Source: Paragordius varius
Taxonomy: Eukaryota; Nematomorpha
Direction of reading: 5' to 3'
DNA: 64,000 nt
Assembly (NCBI GenBank): GCA_964247055.1
Contig: OZ176051.1
Coordinates: 8,990,001 to 9,054,000, forward strand
Below are positions 33,996-46,800 of this stretch, piece by piece. Position 1 is the stretch's first letter; each line of letters begins with the position of its first letter. The position numbers were made by a program, and so were the translations under genes. The notes under the pieces were generated by a model that was not told the origin of the DNA, searched no databases, and worked only from the letters and a program-made list of their open reading frames with translations.

Positions 33996-36105
33996 TCATC
34001 ACTGAAGCAAAGAATTCAAAAAATTTAAATTTTTGGATTTGGGTCCGAAAAGTCCAAATTTTTTTGCTCTTTTAAAATAGGCTGCTCCTCTAAAAAAACG
34101 CAAAAATGAGGGTATTGAGGGATAAAAATCATAAATATGAGCTAAATTTTGATATCAAATAAAATAATTAAAAAAAAATTTTTATAAAAAAATTTAATTT
34201 TAACTAAATTTTATTCAAGCGTACTACATATTTGAAGTTAAAAAATATAAAAACGCCTTAAATTAAACTTTTTTATGTTTGATGCTGCAAAACATTTATA
34301 TCTTAATTAATAAAATATTCGTTGGTTTTCAAACGGCGGTTTCTCATAATTGTTTTATTTACAAAATGCATCAAATCAGAAGCAAACGAACGTTTAATTA
34401 AAGTTCTGAAGCAATGGAAATGTAGCATTATCGAATTATATTGAAAAAGGGTTATGATATCTAAAAACGTTTATTAACCGTTTTGATCATGACCCAAAAT
34501 AGTATGAAATTTGGTTTCAACAATGAAAAAATTGTGATTTTTTAAAAAAAATTTGGATAAAATTAAACATATATTTAAAATTTTTATCGCGGCATCCCGG
34601 CATTTTTGGGTTTAAGAAGACTAGCTTATAGAGCAAAATATGTGGGACATCTGAGCCCACATTTATAAGTTTTTTTGAAAATATTGTTGTGCCTATTTGT
34701 AATATATTTTAATATTTTTTAGAAAAAAACCTCTAGCTTTCACCAAATATTATTTGAAAAATATGCGCAAATTTCGCCATATTCCGATCTGGAGCACCTA
34801 CCAAAAAAGTGTAAATAATTTTCTTAAAATTTACTCGTAAGAGCCAAAACCAAAAGCACGATAATCCTGGTAATTTTCTTATCAGAATATAAATTCAGGT
34901 CATAATACTTCCCGATTTTTGATTCAGTGCTATACAAATAGTTTTACGAATGTTAAATTTAAAAATTTCGAAACTCCAACTTTTTTGCAGCCATTTTTTC
35001 CAATATTTTATAAACAATTATAATGCAAATAATTTTTATAAGAGTTAAATGCAACAAATTAGTTTTAAACCACGGGCTACATTTTATGAAGCTGTTCGTT
35101 TCAATCCCAATTTTAGACTCTAGAAGTCACAAAATTCTAAAAAATATAATTTATAGTAAAACATAATAACAATCTTTAATAAATAAAATATAAATTTTGA
35201 CAACCGTAGTTTCCTTTTAAAATTGAGATGTGGATTATACAACTACCCGAAAAGCTTGGATATAGAAGTGAGTAAGAAAATGTTAACAGAATGTGCGCAA
35301 GTTTAGCCCATATATGAGATGGAACAGCGACTACTAAAGTAATAACTTTATTAAATTACTCGTTAGGGCCAAAATCAAAAGCCATATCGTAATCCTGATA
35401 CCTTTTCATATCAGAATGTATATATTTGATCAGGATTTTCATCCCCCGCCCCTTCCCCAATTAGTACGCAGTGTAAACAGAAAAAGTGACTTTTTTCATT
35501 ATTTTAATTTTTAGCAAATGCCATGTCGCTAAATATTTACCTTCAGGTTTATCCATAAAATCAGTATTATCAAGTCTTTTTTAATATTTTTTTCAAGTTC
35601 ATCAATGTCATAAGTGCAAACTTTAATTTAAATTTATTCTATATTTTGATTTTATACAGGTCAAGAGTCAAAGGTTGCCCCTATTTGAGTCGAAGGACTG
35701 GTATTGTGTTTCACCCAAAAGTGAAATATAAATTTAATTTTTAAAACTAATTTTGTATATTTCAAATCAGACAACATTCAGCAATCACACCATCATAAAA
35801 CTTCTATGAACCTAGATATTTTATATAAAACACGAATAGATGCGAAATATTATAAACGATTGATTTCATTTATATTCCAGTATGTCGATATTGAATCATG
35901 ATGAATATCCTTGCACCTATCAATACAATATAAATGCCCATTGCTCATTAACTATTCAGATCATCTAATCAATCATTATATGTGTTAATACAACCAATAT
36001 TATTCTTTTATGTATATTTAGTTAACATTTTTTGTGCAAAAAAGTCTTACAGACAAAAAATACAAAAATAATAATTTTTTCCTTCTTTATCATTGAAATT
36101 TAAAT
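33996..36105. other. AT-rich interval with dispersed repeat fragments
   Basis: No exons are seen. 34020-34160 resembles 51890-52000 ('aaagtccaaatttttttgc', 'aaaataggctgctc', 'tatgagctaaattttga'). The phrase 'aaaccaaaagcacgataatcctggtaattttctta' near 34850 recurs near 35360. Confidence 0.5.
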
Positions 36106-39100
36106 ATGTCTGCAGCAGTTTTGGATGATTTTTTTGCTAGAAAAGACCGCAAAAAGCAGCACAAAAAGACTAAAGATAAATATAAAATTGAAATTGTAGA
36201 AGATAATTTAGAAGTTAAAAATTCTAATGTCGATTACGTGAATGGGCAGGAAGATTTTCAGCAGCTTGACATTCCCAAAAATGAAGTTCTTATTTGTTTA
36301 TTTAAAATTATGTTAATTCTTTATTTACAAATTATATTTTTATAGGAAGATGATGGGGAATGGATTGAAGAAAAGGTGGTTGATGTTGATTTTACTGCTT
36401 TGTCCCTACCTAACTCTAGATTGCATTCTAAGTATTTTCACAACAACCAATAACAATTTTTTATAAATCATAAAGTACAGATATCAATAAATAGGGATAA
36501 AAATTTAAAATATTAAAAATGAACCTATTTTATGGTACAGTGGATTAAATAAAAGTATATTTGTTATAATGCAATTAATATTAGGAGTTAAAAAAATGAA
36601 CATTAGTGAAAACAATAAAGAAACAAAGGGCTATAATGCACGAGCCCACATTACCATACCCATTAACATTTCGATTTAAATTGGCGTATCTAAATACCTC
36701 AGACTAAATTTGAGTTAGGAGTTTTAGAAACTACTGAATTAAACGGTCCAAATTTAAATTTATACCTCTATCCTAATTACAGTCATGTCTATATAGAATT
36801 GTCTTTTTTTTTTATTTAAATGATTATAATTTTTTTTTAATTGTTTTGATGTTTGATATGTCAACTTTCAACATGCGCATTTTTAAGCCTTAAAATAATA
36901 ATAGCCTATTTAGTGTAAGAATTTTTAATTTATAATTAAAAGATGTTGCAAAATATTATTCTTGAACATTTTATCTACAACATGCGCATGTAATTTATGA
37001 TAACCAAGTTTAATATATGTTTTCATTTTCTAGGGGTTTTTAACATGCACTTAAAATATATAAGAAAACCCAAGCAGATGTCCATTTAATCTCTATATAT
37101 ATAAAGAAATAAATCATAAATCTAGAGTTATTTTAAAAAATTATGAATATCAACGATAACCCATTATTTCTTCTTTGCTCGGCAGCTAGTGTACTTGAAG
37201 GTTTATATTAAAAAATAAAAATTCAGAACGAAATCCAATATTAAAGGAAAACATAGCTCCCTCAGTTTTTATTAAGTTCAATAATAGTTTGCGATAATGC
37301 ACCTATTCACAAAGCTGTGGTTGTAGGTGAGCTAAGAAATAAAATTGTTTATTTACCTCCTTATTCGCCACAACTGAATCCCATTGAATGTTTTTTTCAT
37401 GAGATTAAACATCAATTTGATAAAAAACCCCGGTGTAGTACCCCTTTAGAGCAGCATAACAAAATTTCAAGACTTTGCGAAGAGAGAAGGGAAAAAAATC
37501 TAAAAAATTATTTTAATTTTTCTTCACATATTTTGTTGGAATGTATACAAAGAAAACCCCTAGAAAATGAAAACAATTATAAATTTATTTAAATATTATA
37601 ATCAATAAATATTTTTATCTTTTAAATTATATTTTGGTTATGTGTGTTTAAACTTTATTAATAAAATTTTATAATTAATATTTTACAAAAGATAAAAATT
37701 ACAATATGCGCATGTTGTGCATCAAGAATAATATTTTGCAATATCTTTTAATTATAAATTAAAAATTCTTACAATAAATAGGCTACTATTATTTTAAGGC
37801 TTAAAAATGCGCATGTTGAAAGTTGACATATCAAACATCAAAACAATTAAAAAAAAATTATAATCATTTAAATAAAAAAAAAAGACAATTCTATATAGAC
37901 ATGACTGTATTATATAAATATGACAAAATATCTAAATAAAATTTTGTTTTGACAAAAAAGTTCCATGTCAAACTACTTCGACGCCATTTTTATTTTACAA
38001 AATTTTTGCAAAACATCGTCTTCATTTTATGTTAAGGGTAAAATAAAGCTAATTTATATTTAAATTACATCCAACATTTATAGAAATAGAAAAAGCTGTT
38101 TATTCTGTATTATTTTTCCTATTTTACCATTGCACATATGTTACGCTGATTAAATTTTTACCTCTCGGTTTTAGCTTAAAATAAGTGATATTAAGTATTT
38201 TTAAAAATTTTTTTTATATATTTCTGTTTATTAAAGTTATATACGTGCAAAATTTAGCCATGGTTTCGATTCCTTCCATATTTTTTAAAGAATTTAATTA
38301 TAAACAGGCCTGGAGTATTTAACTAACCCAATTTAAATCGAAGGACAAAAATGAATGTGTTGAATTCAATTGTTAAATAATTATTTTTTACTATTAATAA
38401 AAGAAAAAAAAGGGAAAGAAGGGCATTTATTGATTATGTATTACCATACTACTACGTAATATTTTTTCCCTTCATTAGTAAATATAAAAAATAATTATTA
38501 TTTGATGGGCATGCTAATGCTATGCACCATGGCCCTTTGCTTCTATATTTTCACTAATATTCATTTTTTTACTAGTAATATTAATTTTTTTACTACAAAT
38601 ATTCTTTATTTATCCACTGTATAATCACGCTAAAGGGAATATAAATAGTGTTATAGGATTAGGGCAAATTCATATTAGATTGGCACGTCTTAAGAGTGGT
38701 TTTTCCTTTCAAATTTTAAATATATGCTGTCTAATGCTTATTAATCCAATCTTTTAAATCCCCTCTGTTTTTTATTTTACTTTCATATCAATTCAAATAA
38801 TTGACTTATTTTTAGCAAAAAAATGGTATCATCTAGCGATTATCTGGATGAGGCCAGTCTTGATTTCGAACGCGCCGTAAATGTGTCACCTTCTGGCATT
38901 CAACATAATGGGGACAACACAGCGGCCAGTGAATTTGACGGAGGTGATGGAGAAAGCACAGAAGATTTCTTGAAGGTTGATAGAGGCGATTTTGTAGGCG
39001 ATTCTAACTCAGCTGCCAGCGGAAAAACATCTGGTTGGAAAACTGTGACAAGTATAAAAAGATTGGAAACACCAGTTTTAGTTCTCATATTAGTTTACCA

Positions 39101-40203
39101 TGATATTTATATATGGTGTATAAATTGTATGTATTAGTTTATACATATGACCTAACCCAAAAATTGCTAATGCATAATAATACCAAATATTCCAGTTTAA
39201 TATAGTAATTGTCTTATAACGAATCGGTAAAAAACTTGTTATAAGTCAGGGATTAATTAATGATTATCACGAAAAAACCAAAGAATATCCAATTGAAAAA
39301 AATGATTAGCACATACAAATTTAACATATTTTTAACCATATGCTAATTATTTTTTATTTAAATATTCATTAGTTTTACGTGATAATTAATTTTAATATTT
39401 ACTGAACCGGGATCAATCGAATTTGCATTACATACTATACTATACCATTTACAATTCAAACTCACCCTTGAACGATTCAAATTTACCCCTGAACAATGAA
39501 ATCACCTTAAAAATAAACTATGTTTTTTCGAGCCTATATAACTTAACATTAATATCAAATGTATTCTTATGGCATAGTTTATTATTTTAATTTTAAACAA
39601 ATTTTATTCCTAAAAAATATGAAAAAAATATAGGTAGTTTTTAACTTTAAAAAACACATAATTTATTTTAGGGTGAATTTGAATTGTTTTAGGGTAAATT
39701 TGAATTTAAGGGTGAATTCGAACTGTAAATGGTACATTATATTTTTTTACCTACGCTTTTATGTAATAATGTTAACCCTTTTTTGAACGCAATTTTTTAT
39801 CGTATTCTAAAAAAGCTTTATAACTGACCTACATATTAAATGTGTATACAATGAATGCCCTTATAATATTTTAGTGCTCCATTTTATTATATAGATAAAA
39901 GTGAAGCCTTCAAGACTCCTCAGGCAGAGGAAAGTGTTGAAACCGCCACTGAGCCAAAAAAGTATATACCACCATCGATGAGAAAGCAAATGCAGGATGC
40001 TAGAAAATCTGGGAAGGCTGATTTGCTTATTACGGATTACCAAGAATTTCCTAGCCTTAAAACGACTAACACGAGGTTATATTTGATTTCAGCTTGTTTT
40101 TAAGTTTAAATATATTGATTATATTTATCCAGAATTATAGATATAAAAAATGTATAATATATAATTAGTCTTACATTATATTGATATTCTTTTTAGGAAA
40201 TGA
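36106..40203 (+). CDS. CDV3: CDV3 homologue (five exons, 229 aa)
   Basis: Exons 36106-36285, 36346-36431, 38816-39051, 39895-40075 and 40197-40203 join in frame at GT-AG introns of 60, 2384, 843 and 121 bp and end at TGA. The protein opens 'LDDFFARKDRKKQHKK', matching the CDV3 N-terminal LDNFFAKRDKKKKK motif. It then has the acidic 'EDDGEWIEEKVVDVDFTAL' (CDV3: DEDEW...EVDYSGL), 'SGWKTV' (cf. SGPWNK), 'KKYIPPSMRKQ' (cf. VYRPPGAR) and 'ITDYQEFPSL' (cf. YSDTQFPSL). CDV3 is a conserved animal protein of poorly defined function, cytoplasmic in mammals. Length is a little under human CDV3 (258 aa), mainly because the chain stops soon after FPSL. Intron 2 holds a MITE split by a Tc1-like element, intron 3 another MITE. 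Confidence 0.88.
36780..37907 (+). mobile_element. Tc1/mariner-superfamily element with ~200-bp terminal inverted repeats
   Basis: Begins CAGTCATGTCTATATAGAAT and ends with its complement, flanked by TA at 36778-36779 and 37908-37909. Inverted repeats extend for about 200 bp, including CATGCGCATGTT boxes. The interior encodes the C-terminal part of a DDE transposase, so this 1128-bp copy is internally deleted. Confidence 0.88.
37284..37592 (+). pseudogene. Tc1/mariner transposase, C-terminal fragment
   Basis: Reads 'IIVCDNAPIHKAVVVGELRN' then 'YLPPYSPQLNPIECFFHEIK', the second Asp and the Glu of the DDE catalytic triad typical of IS630-Tc1-mariner transposases, and ends at a stop at 37592. 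The N-terminal helix-turn-helix and the first Asp are absent. Thirty residues separate this Asp from the Glu, fewer than the 34 usual in Tc1. Any mobility would need transposase from another copy. Confidence 0.85.
39443..39734. mobile_element. MITE 'ACCATTTACAATTC' in CDV3 intron 3
   Basis: Left TACCATTTACAATTCAAAC and right complement TACCATTTACAGTTCGAATT, with direct repeats of 'ttgaayrattcaaatttaccc' inside. It is 292 bp and noncoding. Its outermost ~10 bp match the 'ACCATTTGCACTTC' MITEs but the interior is different. Confidence 0.7.
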
Positions 40204-40436
40204 CGGATGTCAAGAATGCAAAATAACCTCCCCTAATTCAATTAATTAATCAAAAATATTTTGCTTTAAAAAATTTTTTGGTGTTAATGAAACTATTATA
40301 AAACTTGTAAAAAATTGTAACATTTCCAACATTTACCAGCTTTTTGCCCCTTTCGCGATAGAAAAAAGTAATATGAATTGAAGAAAGAAAAAAAGGATGA
40401 ATCATGAAAGCTGCTTATTCAAAATATTTTTTTTTA

Positions 40437-40442
40437 AATAAA
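40437..40442 (+). promoter_or_regulatory. Candidate polyadenylation signal for CDV3
   Basis: AATAAA about 235 nt beyond the CDV3 stop codon. Other AT-rich hexamers are nearby, so this is only the best-placed candidate. Confidence 0.3.
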
Positions 40443-42045
40443 ATTTTTTAGCCAACATCATCCATTTATTTTTTAATGTACACCAAAATAAATTTACAAA
40501 TATGGTATGTTTAGTAGTTTCTGATGAAATTCATACCAAAATAACTTTCTAATATGCTTTGAAGAAAATCAAGACTTAATTAAGCAAATTTAATGTAAAG
40601 TGATTTAAGTATGTTTTAATATACAAGTAATCAAATCTTTGATATATATATATATATATATATATACTATTTTTTATGAAGAATTATTATATATTTTAAA
40701 AAATGTTAATTACAAAAAACTGCAACAGAAATGGAGTCATATTTATGTTTAAGGAGTGGTAAGTATTTCAGTAGGCGATAAAGCATAGTACCGCAAATCA
40801 GATAAACAGTATAGATTAAAATACAGCAAAACGTAAATATATTAAGACATTACTTTGATCTTTCCTAAATAACCACAAATGTAAATTTAATCCATTTTTA
40901 ACAATTTATACTATTTCATACTATGAAATATAACAAAATGAATTATATTTTAATAAATATTCAAAAAATACAACGGTCTTTTAAAAATATATTATTCTCC
41001 TATGTCTCTGTGTAGTTATAATTTTTACACTAATTTATTTATAAAATTTATTAACATATGTTAATATTTATTATGAATCATGATTAAAAACAAAATGCTT
41101 TTGTCTTAATTGAAATTTAATAAAATTACCCTCATGTTTTAAAAATTAACGCATAAATGCCAAAGTTGTCACAAAAAAATATTATTTCTTAAAAAACTTA
41201 TTTTCTTGCGTTGAAATAATTTTTATTATATTGCATCATACCGAAAGTTGAAAGATCCATGTATATTTTAGAAAACACTCTTTCTATATAATTTGATGCT
41301 TTGAAGATGTCTTACGCATCAGAATTTCAATTAAGTGATTGTTTATTCAAACATTTTTGACGTGAATCTGTGCTTTGTGGATTTTAAGTTTTATCGGCCC
41401 TTAGACCTTTCTTGCTAATTTTAGGAACGCTTAAAAATATTAATTTAATATATTATTATTTGTTATCAAACCTTTAGGATTAGGACAAAGCAAGATTTTG
41501 TAAAATAAAACGGTAACACTGAATAAAGTTTAGCTGAATTAAAATCCCAAAGATACCATTTATCTTCTATAATTTATTAATCAGTAATACTCAACGAATT
41601 ACGAGTCAAATAAGGGCCATAATATAATACCGACAAATATTGAGAGCGGCAGATTTGTTTTCATTACATACCACACTCCTATTTAACATATTTCATTTTT
41701 ACCTCGATGTAAGTTGCAACAAAATAATAAGGACTACAACAAATTTGTTTTACATCTTGCCAAAATTATATGCCCTAATCCTTCGCTATTTCTTTTAAAT
41801 ATTTCAAACTGGAATCATGATCGATAAATTTTTTAAAAGATGCATATGATCAAACCGAAATATAAGTTTTATAGAAAAAAAGTCGGTTTATAAAAAAAAC
41901 TATATAAATTTTTTAAACAGTGAGTAAATAAATATCGAGCCCTCAAAATTGTATTAATATTTATAAGTAGTCAAAAAATATATTCCCAAAGCACTTTTAG
42001 AACCGCATGCGGCTGGTGGTCCGTTTGACTATTACTGTATATATA
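40443..42045. other. AT-rich interval between CDV3 and the foldback element
   Basis: No exon, RNA gene or transposase is seen. It contains a (TA)n tract at about 40640-40668. Confidence 0.5.
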
Positions 42046-42459
42046 CAGTATGCATTTTAATGTATGTTAAGTAATTTTATTGCCTGCCAAAAAACATAAA
42101 TGGTTTATCAAATGCGTAAAATACTGACCCACAAAATTATTTCGTAGTACACATATGAAAGAGATTGACGTGAGAATTAACATAGGCTTTAATTTGATGG
42201 ATATTTTGTAATGTTAAATTTTGAGAATATTATAGCTATTTATATTAACATTTGTAATATTGTTGTTACGTATTTAGATGCGGAATTTTGTGGGTTTTTA
42301 TCTTTAATAAATTAATAAATAGTAAAATACGTATTTAAGATATTTTATGTTAATTATTACTAAATTTAATAATAAATATTTTTCAACATGCTAAATACCT
42401 GTATTAATCAATCTTGGTATTATAATTTTATATAGCTCTTATTACTAATTAAAAAAACA

Positions 42460-43215
42460 CAGGTAAATACATATTTGTGAAAAATAGATTTTTGTCTTTG
42501 ATGTTTTGCATTGTTAATTATTAATAAATTTTAAGTATTTCAGACATTTTATCAGGTAAAAATTGCGGTTTTTAAATTTAGTCAAATTTATTTGTTTTTT
42601 TATTTAATATTGTTATTTGATTAACTACTACATATTTTGGACATTTTAATAATTACAGGTAAAAATTGCGGTTTTTAACAAATTTAGTAAAAATTTAGTT
42701 TTTTTTTGTTTTTTAGGTTTTGCATTGTTAATTGTAATTAACTACTACATATTTAGAACATTTTAATAAATACAGGTAAAAATTGTTGTTTTTAACAAAT
42801 TTAGTAAAAATTTAGTTTTTTTTGTTTTTTTAGGTTTTTCATTGTTAATTGTAATTAATTACTATATATTTTGGACATTATGATAAATACAGGTAAAAAT
42901 TGTAGTTTTTAACAAATTTCAAATGTAACATTTTTTGTATTTTGTATCATTGTTATTTAATTAATTACTAAATATTTTGGACATTTAAAAAACTGGTGTA
43001 AATTGCGGTTTTTAAATCAGTAAAATTTTAAATTTTTTGTTCAACTTGCTAATTTATTTTGTCACTATATATTTGTGATACATTGATATATACAGGTAAA
43101 AATTACTATGATTTGCGGTTTTTTAAATTTTTTAAAATATAATTTTTTTTGTTTTACATTCATAACTAATATATTAAATATAGTTAACATTCTGAGCAGG
43201 TAAAAATGCATGTTA
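42460..43215 (+). repeat. Tandem ~103-117-bp repeats, left arm of foldback
   Basis: About eight units, each with AGGTAAAAATTGCGGTTTTT, 'aatttagtaaaaatttag' and 'attaactactacatattt'. Anchors lie near 42465, 42554, 42657, 42774, 42891, 43000, 43094 and 43198. Confidence 0.85.
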
Positions 43216-44573
43216 CGGTTTTATGTTTGACATTTTATTCCAAATCAACATTTATATTTTAATAAACACCTTATGTCACCAAAGATTGAAAATAAGATCA
43301 AAATATTTAAAACATCTTTTAAAATATCTGAATATCGCCAAATATAAATAAATTTATTTAAATTATAAATGTATAATTATACAAAATATTCATAATATTA
43401 TGTTTGAAATTAACATTCTTTTAATTGATATTATTACAGGTAATTTATTTATATAATTGATCTACGATGCGGTGTCCGTTCATGATGATCATATAGATTG
43501 AATAATAGTCTGAGATGCAATAATTCAATGCAGATAATCCTAAAAATTTACCATCATTTTCTAGGTGGATTCTATCAACTAAAATATAAGATATTTAATA
43601 TATTAGAAAATGGATACCTGGATTCTAGAAGTATTTTCAACATAATTTTAAATTTTGGGGGAAACATTCAAAGTTTGGAACTCAATAAGCTTGACTTGGC
43701 TTTTTAACAACTAAATTTGCAAAAAAATATTTTCTTCATGATAAAAAATTCAAAAATGATAAAATATGTTTTTTTCGTTCTACCATCCTAAACTATAAAT
43801 ATAAAAAACTATATGTTAGTGTTGCCTTGCTTAGTTTTTGGAGTGATGTTGCATTCAAAACTTTTAAAAATAAAAATTTGTTTCTATTTTTTATTTGACG
43901 TCATTGTTATAGTAAAATCATATAAGCCTTTTCATATTTATAGTTTAGGATAATGAAAAAAAATAAAGTATCATTTTTGAATTTTTTATCATGAAGATAA
44001 TATTTTTTTGCAAATTCATTTGTTAAAAAGCCAAGTCAACCTTATTGAGTTCCCTTTCAAACTTTGACTGTTTCCCCTAAAATTTAAAATTATGTTGAAA
44101 ATACTTCTAGAATCCAGGTATCAATTTTCTAATATATTAATTATATTATATTTTAGTTGATAGAATCCACCTAGAAAATGATGGTAAATTTTTAGGATTA
44201 TCTGCATTTAATTATTGCATATCAGACTATAATTCAATCTATATGATCATCATGAACGCACACCGCATCGTAGATCAATTATATAAATAAATTACCTGTA
44301 TTAATATCAATTAAAAGAATGTTAATATCAAACATAATATTATGAATATCTTGTATAATTATACATTTATAATTTAAATAAATTTATTTATATTTGGCGA
44401 TATTCAGATATTTTATAAGATGTTTTAAATATTTTGATCTTATTTTCAATCTTTGGTGACATAAGGTGTTTATTAAAATATAAATAGTTGATTTGGAATA
44501 AAATGTCAAACATAAAACCGTAACATGCATTTTTACCTGCTCACAATGTTAACTATATTTAATATATTAGTTA

Positions 44574-45714
44574 CACTGCTCAACAAGGTTTTGCACCACC
44601 CCATTATTTTTGCATTTTCTAATACCTAATGGCATGGAAAGGCCAAAACAAAAAAGAAAATTGAGGCCACCAATAGGATTTTTCCAAAATTTAATTTTTA
44701 AATTTGTATTTAATTCAAAAATAACAATCATTCCTCGTGCACATATGTTTAAATAATCAAACGAGCAAGTCGATACAAGTAATATTCCATGCATGAATAA
44801 CAAAATTTAGGGCATTAAATAAGATACTAAACAAGCTAAGAGCCAAAGTATTAAAAATCTAAAAGAGGCTTATGTATAGTGTGATAGATCCGGGCGGCTG
44901 CACAAGCTCTGCATATCCCCCAAGCGATCCTATAATTATGCCAGATGTGGCAAAGATAACAATAAGTAATCGTAAAGTCCGATAAGAGAGACTTGCAAGC
45001 AAAATCCAGGCAAATTGACATGTAAAATTAACCAATTCACAGAATAAAGTTAGATAAATTCTACAATTAAATTGAATATAAATTAGGTAAATACAAATGG
45101 TCCAATCCCATAACAGTAAATTCTACTAAAAAAGGCTACACAACATCCATCTGAAATTCAAAATACAAAACAACCAATAATTTTTAAAAAAATAAGGTAT
45201 ATCCACTAGGTATAAATAAAGGATTTTTTATAAGAACCAACTCAAGAGAAAAAGTCTAATAAGTACTCAAAAGAACGAAAACTAACAAAAAAATATAGCC
45301 TATCTGAAAGCCGAAGGTTTAAACCATAGAATGCCTTTTTTAGTATTTATTTATAAAAATTTATATGTGTTAAAAATTCACTTAAAAAAAAAGACTAAAT
45401 TTTGACGTTTAAGTCCGTACTATTTTTTTCTCTCTGATATTTAAATGACATATTTATAATCAAAAGATAGAGTTTAAAACGCTTTATTAAATAATATTAA
45501 GTTTATAATATAATAACATTTTATTATAAAGTTATATTTAATTTTCTCTCGATTTTCTCTTGTTTTTGAAAAATTGAAAAACCTATAAAATTTCAAAATT
45601 CTGATTGGCGGGATCAAAAATTTTTTTAAATTCGGTTTTAAAACACTAAAATTAGTCATAATTTAAAAAGTTTGAGTGGTGGTGCTTAAAAATGTCCAAA
45701 TTTGTCGACTAGTG
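44574..45714. mobile_element. 1141-bp CACTG/CACTA-ended element with TTA target duplication
   Basis: Starts CACTGCTCAACAA and ends with the complement of CACTAGTCGACAA (10 of 13 bases match), with TTA on both sides (44571-44573, 45715-45717). The left arm of the foldback preserves the empty site with a single TTA (complement of TATTAGTTATGAATG, near 43165), which fixes both ends. CACTR ends with a 3-bp duplication fit CACTA/EnSpm or Chapaev3. No transposase frame is visible, so it is non-autonomous or decayed. Confidence 0.8.
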
Positions 45715-45719
45715 TTATG

Positions 45720-46800
45720 AATGTAAAATAAAAAAAATAATATTTTAAAAAATTTAAAAAACCGCAAATCATAGTAATTTTTACCTGTATATATCAATGT
45801 ATTACAAATATATAGTGACAAAATAAATCAAGGTTGAAAAAAAATTTAAAATTTTACTAATTTATTAAAAACCGCAATTTACACCAGTTTTTTAAATGTC
45901 CAAAATATTTAGTAATTAATTAAATAACAATGATACAAAATACAAAAAATGTTACATTTGAAATTTGTTAAAAACTACAATTTTTACATGTATGTATAAT
46001 AATGTCCAAGATATATGGTAATTAATTACAATTAACAATGAAAAACCTAAAAAAAAAAACTAATATTTTACAATATTTGTTAAAAATTTTACCTGTATTT
46101 ATAATAATGTCCAAAATATATGGTAATTAATTACAATTAACAATGAAAAACCTAAAAAAAAACTAATATTTTACAATATTTGTTAAAAACCGCAATTTTT
46201 ACCTGTATTTATTATAATGTCCAAAATATATAGTTATTAATTACAATTAACAATGAAAAACCTAAAGAACAAAAAAAAACTAAATTTTTACTAAATTTGT
46301 TAAAAACCGCAATTTTTACCTGTATTTATTATAATGTCCAAAATATATAGTAATTAATTACAATTAACAATGAAAAACCTAAAAAAACAAAAAAACTAAT
46401 ATTTTACAATATTTGTTAAAAACTGCAATTTTTACCTGTATTTATTAAAATGTCCAAAATATGTAGTAGTTAATTAAAATTAACAATGCAAAACCTAAAA
46501 AACAAAAAAAACTAAATTTTTACTAAATTTGTTAAAAACCGCAATTTTTACCTGCAATTATTAAAATGTCCAAAATATGTAGTCAAATAACATTATTAAA
46601 TAAAAAAACAAAAAAAAAATTAAATTTGACTAAATTTAAAAACCGCAATTTTTACCTGATAAAATGTCTGAAATACTTAAAATTTATTAATAATTAACAA
46701 TGCAAAACATCAAAGACAAAAATCTAAAATCTATTTAATTTTTCACAAATATGTATTTACCTGTGTTTTTTTAATTAGTAATAACAACTAAATAAAATTA
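45720..46800 (-). repeat. Tandem ~103-117-bp repeats, right arm of foldback
   Basis: The inverted counterpart of the left-arm array, with anchors (complement of AGGTAAAAATTG) near 45784, 45880, 45988, 46091, 46202, 46319, 46436, 46552, 46657 and 46761. A further unit start lies at about 44536, beyond the insertion. About three more units than the left arm. Confidence 0.85.

Larger units (their letters stand above)
36670..38342 (-). mobile_element. MITE with palindromic ends, copy 2, split by a Tc1/mariner element
   Basis: Outer ends TTCGATTTAAATTGGCGTAT (36670) and the complement of TTCGATTTAAATTGGGTTAG (to 38342). Interior blocks match the reverse complement of the element at 18025-18522, e.g. 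'actacttcgacgccattttt', 'ttacctctcggttttagctt' and 'attccttccatattttttaa'. Removing the inserted Tc1 element leaves about 543 bp. It lies wholly in CDV3 intron 2. Confidence 0.8.

Noticed and set aside
45474..45659. 61-codon minus-strand frame in the CACTR element
   Set aside because: It is low-complexity AT-rich sequence with no transposase motif.
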